Below are positions 32,074 to 41,003 of a stretch of 64,000 nt of DNA, piece by piece. Under the pieces are notes generated by a model, which ran no database searches, was not told where the DNA came from, and saw only the letters and a list, made by a program, of their open reading frames with translations. The stretch's first letter is position 1. The number at the start of each line of letters is the position of its first letter. The stretch lies in assembly GCA_024449915.1 (NCBI GenBank), contig JAMZAV010000915.1:496001-560000 (forward strand), given 5' to 3'. The position numbers were made by a program, and so were the translations under genes. This stretch comes from Sweltsa coloradensis (taxonomy: Eukaryota > Arthropoda > Insecta > Plecoptera > Chloroperlidae).

Positions 32074-33340
32074 TCCGGGGATTCTATCAAGTGACCGGGC
32101 TAGGCTCCGTAGCATGCTAAACGTAATAACTTATTTACTGTGTGTTTCACGTACCTTTATAATGTCTTAAAAGCTGATAGAAACCCAGTCTTGTGTCTTC
32201 ATTTTTCGTAGCGTCGACTCGTCGTGGTGGCGGTTGGTGGTCAGCTGCATGCGGTACCACGCGGATCAGTTAGCGACTATTCAGTTTACCGACTTTTGGA
32301 TAACTAAATATCGCTCAGTATACTTTTAAAAACCCAAGTTAAATGCATTTTATAATATTTGTTTGTATTAAACATTTAAAATTACAATTATAAAATATTA
32401 CTTTATTAGTTACTACCTAATTCCTCTAATAAAAATATTCACTTGACTAGTTTACGTCAACGTTTTCTATTGGCTCATATTTAAAACGATAGGTGGAGGC
32501 AAAATCGAATAAAACTTTGATACTTTATAGTTTAATATACCATTTAAATTTTAAATGAATACTGATAATGCATTATAAGTTCAATTGTTGTGAAAATAAT
32601 TATAGAAAATAATATGTAAATACGAAAATTTATCTTTTTTGCGTTTCACAAATTTTCTTTATAATTATACATCATGCAACCATGGTAATAATATATATAA
32701 TATGTTTTGGTTTATTTTGGTATATGTGTATGTTCCGTTCTCTGTAGGCCTATTGCCTTGTTACCTTCTTATTATAATTTTGAATTAGTCTGTCACTCCC
32801 CACAGTTTTAAAAGATGTTCTGGCTTTGTGTTTTTTGTTAGCTTATACTAATTATATTTTGTTTTGTATATTATGGGCTTCTAACAATGTTTTTCCTGTA
32901 CAACGTGCAGGTGTATTCGTATGATGAAAATAAATAAATACGAAAAAAAATACAAGAAGACAAAGGAAATTAACAATGTTCTGATCGAAGCCTGGCCGAT
33001 GAATGATTATAGTATAAGGTTTCTTGAAAATTATAAAAATTGGTGTACTTTGTCCGGAAGAGCACAAAAATAACAAACACATATAAGAAGAAAGAAAATA
33101 ACACCCGGTCATTAAAATTTTTATGAGTATACTTGACAATAAAAGTTACATTTTAATTTTGTTTTAAATATCACTGATTTGCTGTATCCCTGTATCAATA
33201 CAATAATAATTATATTGAATGAGGTATAGGCCCACTGAACATCAATCAATATGACTTGAGTGCGTATGGACTCTATATACGAATTATTTTATTTATTTCT
33301 CGATTTGGTTAGTCGGAAACACTCCCGTAGGTGGAATTGT
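32074..33340. other. No feature seen
   Basis: AT-rich sequence without recognisable repeats, exons or RNA genes. The minus-strand frame at 32852-33139 is hydrophobic and repetitive in composition, without splice sites. Confidence 0.4.
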
Positions 33341-33366
33341 TAATATTTAATACAATTTGGAAATTA

Positions 33367-33445
33367 AAAAAGTCCGCCCCGATCGGGGTTCGAACCCGAG
33401 TCTCCCGCATTCCAGGCAGGCGTCCTACCAACTGGACCACCGATG
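33367..33445 (-). tRNA. tRNA-like copy, minus arm of the foldback
   Basis: Reverse complement of the plus-strand copy at 33499-33573 with identical D, anticodon and T arms. Only the outer acceptor bases differ, because the inverted repeat ends at 33443. See the plus copy for the fold. It is probably a pseudogene or SINE head. Confidence 0.4.
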
Positions 33446-33498
33446 TTCCATCCATTCAGATCTATAATGCAACTACAATTTGGAGATTAAAATGTACC

Positions 33499-33573
33499 CG
33501 TCTCGGTGGTCCAGTTGGTAGGACGCCTGCCTGGAATGCGGGAGACTCGGGTTCGAACCCCGATCGGGGCGGA
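33499..33573 (+). tRNA. tRNA-like copy, plus arm of the foldback
   Basis: GTCTCGG/TCGGGGC forms a seven-pair acceptor stem with three G-T wobbles. GTCC/GGAC is the D stem. CCTGC/GCGGG is an anticodon stem with loop CTGGAAT (anticodon GGA by position). TCGGG/CCCGA is the T stem with loop TTCGAAC. The variable loop is short (class I), which is wrong for a serine tRNA. The anticodon stem and T arm resemble glycine tRNA. A TTTTTT run follows 6 bp downstream. Probably tRNA-derived rather than a working serine tRNA. Confidence 0.45.
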
Positions 33574-33769
33574 CTTTTTTAATTTCCAAATTGTATTAAA
33601 TATTATTTTATTTATGTTTGCATATTTCAAGTTTTTAATTGATTAAAGGTTTTTATTTAAACTGGTATTGTTAAAGCTTTTGGTGATTTACTTTGTGCTG
33701 TTCATGGAGTCTGTGATGATGTCATTAACATTTGCCGACATCAGTTAGTTGCATGAACACTACATGAAG

Positions 33770-34025
33770 CTGATTTGATGATATCAACACAATCTGCCGA
33801 TATCGCCACAATTTTGGTGATATCATTAAACCCAAAATAAACAGTAAAATATATCGTATGGTGATATCGCCATGTTTTGATGATATCATCAGAGATGTTT
33901 GCTGATATCACCATAGCTCTAGTGACATCACCATAGCACTTGATGATATCACCATCGAACTTGGTGATATCAGTAAAATTTTAACGATATCATTAAAAAA
34001 TTTTGCCGATAGTTCAAGCAGGGTA
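33770..34025 (-). repeat. GATATC-rich repeat (copy 2)
   Basis: Nine or more GATATC words (TGATATCACC, CGATATCGCC, TGATATCATT and others) spaced about 20-30 bp apart, ending TAGTTCAAGCAGGGTAGG, the inverted form of the boundary at 26265. Sub-repeats such as CACCATAGC recur. Confidence 0.6.
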
Positions 34026-34990
34026 GGCATAGAGTTTAAATCATCATTCATCATCGTTTTCCATCACCGCTTCTGGAGAGTCAGCTTGGGGTTTGCAACC
34101 TAATATTTCCACTTCTTTCTATCCTCACACAATTGCATCTCTTCCACATCTTCCTAGCTCTCTATTTTTGCCTAGTTAGGCCTAAGCCTCTGCTCCTAAA
34201 AAGAGTTGTTGCTTTGTTAAAAATAATAGCATTTAAATTTTGAATATTTACTATTATATACTATTTACTATTATTATTATTATTTATGTTTTTAAATTAA
34301 GCATTTTGTAGCATCCATTTTTTTCTTTCTACCTGAACCCTAAATGTGGGGGGTTTCTTGCATGCCTAGCCTAATGGGAAACAATGAATAAAATTATAGA
34401 AACATTTAAATTCAATAGCCACATAAATACATTTGAAAAGTAGCCTACATGGCTAAACTAGTTGTCAGTACTCAGTAGGTAGGGCCTATGGGAAAACCTT
34501 ATTTTCAGTAAAATTATCATTTTGTAGCATTTTTCAAAATAGACCTATATTTACTATTTAGTATTTATGTTCACTGATTTAACACCAAAAACCTAAAATG
34601 CTAAGAAATGAATCTCTAGGTAGGTAGTCTAGTCCTATCAGTTGCTATCTTACTTTTTTTAAACCCTTTTCTAATAAAAAAAAAATCCAAGGAAAACAAT
34701 TTTACCCAATTAAAGGTGTAGGCCTATTCACCCGCTAAACTCAAAAAATATATTTCATTCAGGCTAGCTAGTTATGAAATTAAAAATTATAAAAAAAATT
34801 TGGGTCCACCATTTACCCCCAAAAAATTGTCAAATTTCCCAATCCTTCTTTCATACATTCTCTTTGGGCATCCTCTCTTCCGCCATTTGTATCTTGTGTC
34901 CAAATCATCTCAACCGTGCCTAGCTATCCTGTCCCCTACCTCCCAAAATTTATCTTATGTCTGCGTTACAGATTCTCTCTCTTCTCGTCT
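34026..34990. other. No gene seen
   Basis: AT-rich DNA. The plus-strand frames at 34800-35131 overlap the minus-strand frame at 34994 and are considered shadows. Confidence 0.4.
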
Positions 34991-34993
34991 TGC

Positions 34994-35278
34994 CTAACTG
35001 TGCTCCTCAGGATTTTCATCTCTGTCGCCTGCATCTGGCACTCCTTTATCTTCCATAGACTTCAAATGTTTGCCCAAATTTATAAACCTCTTACTATAAA
35101 TAGTTGCAATTGCCAAATCACTTTTTTTTAAGTACCCCAGTACCAGTAGTTTCTGCAAAAACCATTCCATTTCCATCCGTAGCAATTTTAGAATTTTATG
35201 CAATGCAGACTGTTTTTTTTTCAAAGTTCTTTGATCCTCTTCCCATAATTTTTCAGATTTGTCTATGACATTGTACAT
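34994..35278 (-). CDS. Open frame of 94 residues, possibly exonic, not recognised
   Basis: The minus-strand frame starts MYNVIDKSEKLWEEDQRT and continues with LKKKQSALHKILKLLRMEME and later SMEDKGVPDAGDRDENPEE. It is a charged, helix-prone sequence with a heptad-like first half (residues 8-40) and an acidic tail. Internal signals allow splicing (TTTTTGCAG near 35152; GTAAGAG near 35092), but no polypyrimidine acceptor is evident upstream. It could be an exon of the minus-strand gene ending at 27.4 kb, or a repeat-derived frame. I cannot assign a function. Confidence 0.3.
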   Translation of the reverse strand: MYNVIDKSEKLWEEDQRTLKKKQSALHKILKLLRMEMEWFLQKLLVLGYLKKSDLAIATIYSKRFINLGKHLKSMEDKGVPDAGDRDENPEEHS

Positions 35279-36118
35279 AGGTAGTATAACATACTTCAGT
35301 TGTCATGTACGCCATGCGTTTTGTTTATCAATTAATTGAACTCCATGCACTATTGTTGGCCTTTATGCACCGATCCGATACCTACATCTGGGATTCCTTT
35401 ACATAGCGACCGTCACCATAATCTCGTATGAAGCATGACGTAGAAAAACAATTTACTTTCCTTGGTGTAAAAAATAACTCTTAGGATGAGTTTAGTTAGG
35501 GTACCTATTTTAGATATTCTTTTAGAACCTAGCCTAACAAAAAAGTAAAAAGTAATCTAATTTTACCAAATTGAATCAATTTATTTTTATTTAGGGTCTA
35601 CTTATGAACGTAGATGAAGTAACACATAATAACATGCAGTTTTTTAATAGAGCCTTCTAATTGATCCACATGCAAAAAAAATAGGCCTAATTTAAAACCA
35701 ATAACTTACCAGTATGCAGGCTAGGCCTATAGTATTCCACAAAATAAACTGTTGAATCTTATAAATTTAACCTATTGTGTAGGAAGGACTAGGTAAGATA
35801 AATTGCAAGACTGCTTGACCGCTTAAAGAAATGAAGTGATTTATTGATTGACAGGGAATTGTTTCCATTTTGTTTTTGTAAGGGAATCACAACTTTTCCT
35901 TTATCCCTGTTTGGATGGATTACAACTTTTAGCTCTATGCATTATATTAGGCCCTAGTGAATCCAACTTGAGTTTTTGTTTGTATTGGGCTATGTATGCC
36001 TAGTACATTTGAAGTTGGATTGGCCTACATAGTTTAAGTTTCTCTTGCAGGGCATTAGTTTTGTACTCCATCCAAAAACGTGCTGCAAATATCCGTGCCT
36101 TGTTCATTATGCCTACAC
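35279..36118. other. No secure feature
   Basis: A strong minus-strand donor-like sequence (ACTG/GTAAGTTATT, at about 35702-35711) has no convincing exon in front of it. A minus frame at 36000-36118 (MEYKTNALQEKLKL) looks protein-like but is interrupted by the hAT insertion at 36119. Confidence 0.35.
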
Positions 36119-36604
36119 CAGGGGTCGGCAAGTAATTTCTAGTGGGGTCCGGTTGCTCTTGAAAGTTCAGAATAACGGTACGGAAACCACTGAACTTTGA
36201 TATGCTATTAATAAATTTTCTTATGAAAACCATTCTAATACGATTTTCGGGGAAATTAATGGAATTAACATAGGTTTCAACTTTCAAAACACATTCTATA
36301 ATTAATAATTATGTATCTACTTCATGGGTGCCGATTGTGCAGAAGAAACACAATAAATCACTCATGGCGACTGCAACAATAGCAAAGTGAATTTTCTTGG
36401 AAAGGTGCGGTGCACTTTGTCATCCCATAAGTTTTGAGTGAGCTGAGATATGATTTAAAACTTTGATGGAACTAAATATTGGAGACACAAATAAAGCATG
36501 CCTGATAAAAGGCAAAACAAAATTAAATGATAGCTAAAAATAAATTTTATCTGGAGAAGAACCAAGTTTCAATGCACTAGTAGTTCGGACGTTGCCGATC
36601 CCTG
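36119..36604. mobile_element. hAT MITE with 8-bp target duplication
   Basis: The ends are CAGGGGTCGGCAAG at 36119 and GTTGCCGATCCCTG ending 36604, a classic hAT-type TIR. Target copies are GCCTACAC (36111-36118) and CCCTACAC (36605-36612), one mismatch in eight. The element is 486 bp and has no transposase. Confidence 0.8.
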
Positions 36605-36612
36605 CCCTACAC

Positions 36613-37700
36613 TGTACTAATTTTTTCTACCGATAAATTATTTACATAAACACCTTTGGCCATCAGCATTTTACTATCAGCAATTTACTTAGTAATATTT
36701 TATTACATACCTATCCATAATATCATAATATGTGTTGCAAAAGTTGCAACATTTATGGATTGAGCATACCAGTGATGCTGTTTATGTAAGTAGTTTTTAT
36801 AAGATGTTACACTACATACTACAATCAAGGACAAAAGCAAACCTTAAAGTTGTGTTGAGCAAATTTGTAAGCATAAAACAATTTTCCTTGTTCTGATATG
36901 ACTTGGGTGACCATAATTCAGAAATAAACTGCATGACAAGATATAAATTTAGTGAATATGAATCTGATGAAGAGGGCACCAAAAATGGTTCAATCTAGGC
37001 AATATTTGTTTACAATTTCTGTAAAATCCTTCCTAGCTTTATGGTGGGATAGGTAGCCCAAATAATTTTCTAAAGTTTTCAGCGGGGATTACCGATTATT
37101 TAGCGCTTTATTTTTTAGAAGTTTACTTTTAGGCCTACTCAAGTTGGTCCCTCAATACATAGAGAGCCAGCCAGCACTTGTTAGTACGGTCACTATAAGA
37201 AGGGGGGGGGGAGGGGGGGGGCAAATATAACAAAAAAAATTGCACATCAAACATTATTTCAGAAAATTATTTTCTCTTAATCTCTGTACGGAGACAAAGG
37301 TGTGTTAAAACAATAAAAAAAAATCATAGCTTAAAATTTAGTATTGCACCTAGAAGAACTCTCATTTTCTTATTGACCCAAATTTGCAAATAATGGCCAA
37401 AATGGAGCTTTTGTCCCGTCAAAAACAAATTGTTTTTAATTCAAGTTCCTCTTTCATTCAACTAACTTTCATGCATTTTCCTTTCACTTTCAAAATATCG
37501 GTACGAGTGCTCTAGAATAGCCACTGGTAGGCCCAACTGCAGTTTCTGGGAAGAATTGTCACCCTAGATAATATATCCCTTGGGATCTGTGCTTTACATT
37601 TTCTCTATGAAACTTGTTAGTTCCTATTTATACATGGATTGTAATTATGTAATTAATTATTAATTAATTGCATTTGGCCTTGATTGTATTAATGTTCTCT
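36613..37700. other. No gene seen; G-run at 37201-37220
   Basis: AT-rich DNA with a 20-bp almost pure G-run. Nothing else recognisable. Confidence 0.45.
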
Positions 37701-37707
37701 TCTGTAG

Positions 37708-37779
37708 CTGTAGCCTCCTTGTAGAATGTGTAGTTATCATGTTTGTACCACTGACATACTAGTTTAGAACTAACAACAG
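37708..37779 (+). ncRNA. Candidate noncoding (UTR or lncRNA) internal exon
   Basis: A strong acceptor (AATGTTCTCTTCTGTAG ending 37707) and a consensus donor (ACAG/GTAAGTT at 37780) enclose 72 bp. All three frames contain stops, so if this is transcribed it is an untranslated or long-noncoding-RNA exon. No partner exon was identified. Confidence 0.35.
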
Positions 37780-38190
37780 GTAAGTTCATTGCGATTACAC
37801 CAATCATTTCTAAATATTGATTCAGTCACGTGATCTTGATAATTAGGAAGCCTGATTAGCAGTACGTACTGACACGTACGCACTTGTGCTGTACACTTAA
37901 GATTGAGGAATGTTGAAGAATAAGTTGCGATCTTATGTCTCCAAAGAGATAATTTTTTCACAGGAAAATTATAATTTTCAAACAATTAATTATCTATGCT
38001 GGCGGTGTCAGTTTAGAATGCCAATGGCAGCGGAAAGATAAGAGCATGCCAACTGTTGACAATTTTGTTTACACAAACCCAATAAGGTTTTTTGTGCTTT
38101 GGTATTATTGTTTTTATTCTGAAGTGACTACAGAGTATTTAGGTACTGTCAAAGAGTAAAACCCCAATAGTCAAAACAAATTGATAATAA

Positions 38191-38957
38191 TTGGATGAGC
38201 GTAGCGAGCGAAGCGAAGATTTCATTTCACTACACTGGAGAAAAAAATCCGGAATGTTTTTTTTTTTTTTTTCTTTCTTTTTTTTTGTATTTTTGTGTGT
38301 TTGTTAACACGATTCCGGCTAAACCGATACTCCGATTGCGATGAAATTTTATGGAGGCCTTCGAAATCTCTGAACTTAGAACTGCCACGTTTTTGAGCGC
38401 AATCGGGAAATTTTTTCTTATAAAAAACGCAATTTTACGATTTTTTTGATTTTTTAAAAATTTCTTCGACTTATAACACCTACACGCTTTATCCGATTGT
38501 AATGATTTTTTCACAGAACCTTAATTTTATGAATTAAGATATTCGTGTGAAATTTGAGCGTAATCGAAAAATTATTTTCTCATGAAAATCGAAATTTTAC
38601 GGGTTTTTTCTTTTTTAAAACAATTCTTTGACTTATAACACCTACATGCTTTATCCTATTATAATGATTTTTTCACAGAACCTTAATTTCATCAATTTAT
38701 ATACTCGTGTTAAATTTGAGCGCAATCAAATAATTATTTCTTATGAAAATTGCAATTTTACGATTTTTTATTTTTTTAAATTACGATTTATTAAAAAAAT
38801 TAAGTTAATTTTTTATTTTATTTAATTTAATTTTAAAAAATCTTCGACTAAGCAATAATTTTTTCACAGAACAACAGAAAATCCGCGTTACACATGGCAG
38901 CTCAATGCACCAATTACGCTCATCCAACAACGCGGCGGGACTTAAGCGTTTTCCTAG
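38191..38957 (+). mobile_element. HINE family A (copy 5)
   Basis: It starts TTGGATGAGCGTAGCGAGCG and ends with TTACGCTCATCCAACAACGC, a GGCGGGACTTAAGCG hairpin region and TTTTCCTAG at 38957, followed by T. The body has two full internal repeats. It is almost identical to the copy at 40240-41003. Confidence 0.7.
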
Positions 38958-38984
38958 TTTATAATATACAGAATCCACAAGAGG

Positions 38985-39065
38985 GTTGGGTTGTTCTGCT
39001 TTAAGTTAAAGTCCCCCACTGAAAATCAGTCAAGACTCTAGCAATCTTTGACTCTAGTTAGGCCT
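38985..39065 (+). repeat. SINE 3' fragment
   Basis: TTAAAGTCCCCCACTGAAAA and TCAGTCAAGACTCTAG match the 3' hairpin tail of the tRNA-derived SINE family. Confidence 0.55.
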
Positions 39066-39252
39066 AGGCCTACCATTTTAATTTTTAATTTATTTATTTA
39101 AATTTATATTTGTAGCGATTTATTTAAAATGGTTGCATTCTGTAAAATACATTTGGTAGGCCTACCCACCTCCAACAACTTATGTATGACAGTATGGGCA
39201 TCCTTACTTTTTTTATTTTAGAATTAGAAGGCTACTTCTTATTTTGAACTAA

Positions 39253-40144
39253 TTGAACGAGTGAGCGTAGCGAACGTAGTGATTTCCATTCGACTTAAAC
39301 GGCCCTAATTGTTTTTCTGCGTGCGTGCGTGTGTGTGTGTGTGTGTGTACGTTGAAAATCAGCCGAATCGCTGAACAGATTGCGCTGAAATTTTAAACAG
39401 ACATCCGGTACGAGTTTATTGAGAACTGCTAACAAAATCAGCAAGATTCATTGCGATTTAAACCTACAAGAAATAATAAACTGAAAAATAGACTTCCAAT
39501 GTTTAGAAGTTATTTTAACGACAATGTTTTAGATTTTGAAAAGATATTTTTTGTTTGTTATTCGCCTGGCCGTGAAATGCCGTGCCCATGCAAGGTCTGT
39601 CGAATGTTGGACGTCAAGGTACCCCCAAATTCCGCTCGTAGATCGAGTAAACCTTGCAATATTTTCACGTATTTCGTACTGGCTATGTTTACCATAGTAG
39701 GCCCTATTGCCACAGATGATGGACTACACTGCGTTATATGCATTTCAAAACATGTTTAATTATTTTTGAAATACAATCTAGAAATTACAAAATCTTTCCC
39801 GACCAGGGGATTGAACCCACTTCTTTCACATTTCGGCTACAAGGGCGCCTTAGCCAACTAGACTAGGGAAACGCCGAAGTCGTAGTTAGACGAGTGAGCG
39901 AGTCATGTGGTGAGTACCCGGGAACATTTGCATTTAAGTTTGATAATTATATTCGTATAAATAATAGTTTTTTAAAGTTTAGTTGGTATACGGGGACGGG
40001 CGCGTCAACTGTAAGGTCATAATGCGCCTCTCTTGCCTATGATAGGCTAGGTAGGCCTAAGGTAGGGGGAAGAAAAGTAATGTAATCGGGTACTCAACAC
40101 ATGGCTCACTCACTCGTTTAACAACGACTTTGGCGTTTCCCTAG
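39253..40144 (+). mobile_element. tRNA-containing Helitron-like element, family C (copy 2)
   Basis: It starts TTGAACGAGTGAGCGTAGCG. It ends with CTCACTCGTTTAACAACG, then ACTTTGGCGTTTCCCTAG before T. The subterminal inverted repeat and the AACG/CGTT hairpin parallel family A. An internal minus-oriented second 3' terminus (39866-39928) plus the real one (40085-40144) form an inverted repeat. A GT microsatellite lies at 39320-39350 and a tRNA-like segment at 39793-39872. The frame at 39451-39759 is inside the element and not conserved in copy 1. Confidence 0.6.
39793..39872 (-). repeat. tRNA-like segment in family C
   Basis: On the minus strand GTTTCCCTAGTCTAGTTGGC leads a D-arm-like GTCTAGTTGGCTAAGGC, later GGGTTCAATCCCC (box B) and TGGTCGGGAAAGA, whose GGGAAA pairs with the opening TTTCCC. 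Better preserved than the copy at 17396. The extra-long central region makes it a derived tRNA, not a functional gene. Confidence 0.5.
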
Positions 40145-40239
40145 TAAAATCAATGTTAGTTAAAATTTGGATAGAAAAGTAAGAATTATATTTTAAAATT
40201 TAAACTAGTAAATGCCAAGTAGTAATGAACAAAACTTTG

Positions 40240-41003
40240 TTGGATGAGCGTAGCGAGCGAAGCGAAGATTCCATTTCACTACACTGGAGAAAAAAATCCG
40301 GAATGTTTTTTTTTTTTTTTTTTTTTTTTGTATTTTTGTGTGTTTGTTAACACGATTCCGGCTAAACCGATACTCCAATTGCGATGAAATTTTATGGAGG
40401 CCTTCGAAATCTCTGAACTTAGAACTGCCACGTTTTTGAGCGCAATCGGGAAATTTTTTCTTATAAAAAACGCAATTTTACGATTTTATTCGATTTTTTT
40501 TAAAATTTCTTCGACTTATAACACCTACACGCTTTATCCGATTGTAATGATTTTTTCACAGAACCTTAATTTTATGAATTAAGATATTCGTGTGAAATTT
40601 GAGCGTAATCGAAAAATTATTTTCTCATGAAAATCGAAATTTTACGGGTTTTTTCTTTTTTAAAACAATTCTTTGACTTATAACACCTACATGCTTTATC
40701 CTATTGTAATGATTTTTTCACAGAACCTTAATTTCATCAATTTATATACTCGTGTTAAATTTGAGCGCAATCAAATAATTATTTCTTATGAAAATTGCAA
40801 TTTTACGATTTTTTATTTTTTTTAAATTACGATTTATTAAAAAAATTAAGTTAATTTTTTATTTTATTTAATTTAATTTAAAAAAATCTTCGACTAAGCA
40901 ATAATTTTTTCACAGAACAACAGAAAATCCGCGTTACACATGGCAGCTCAATGCACCAATTACGCTCATCCAACAACGCGGCGGGACTTAAGCGTTTTCC
41001 TAG
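40240..41003 (+). mobile_element. HINE family A (copy 6)
   Basis: Nearly the same sequence as 38191-38957, including the distinctive GCGTAGCGAGCGAAGCGAAG start, ACGGGTTTTTTCTTTTTTAA interior and GACTTAAGCGTTTTCCTAG end. Differences are mostly in T-run lengths and a few substitutions. Confidence 0.7.

Larger units (their letters stand above)
33341..33605. repeat. 103-bp-arm inverted repeat made of two tRNA-like copies
   Basis: Arms 33341-33443 and 33503-33605 are essentially perfect reverse complements separated by 59 bp. Each arm contains a complete tRNA-like cloverleaf plus a 3' flank (ACTTTTTTAATTTCCAAATT) that includes an RNA polymerase III-like T-run. The outer ends (AATATTTAATACAA) also match. 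Confidence 0.85.

Noticed and set aside
33499..33573. Functional serine (GGA) tRNA gene
   Set aside because: The short variable arm is incompatible with a serine tRNA, the acceptor stem has three wobbles, and the copy is part of a foldback.
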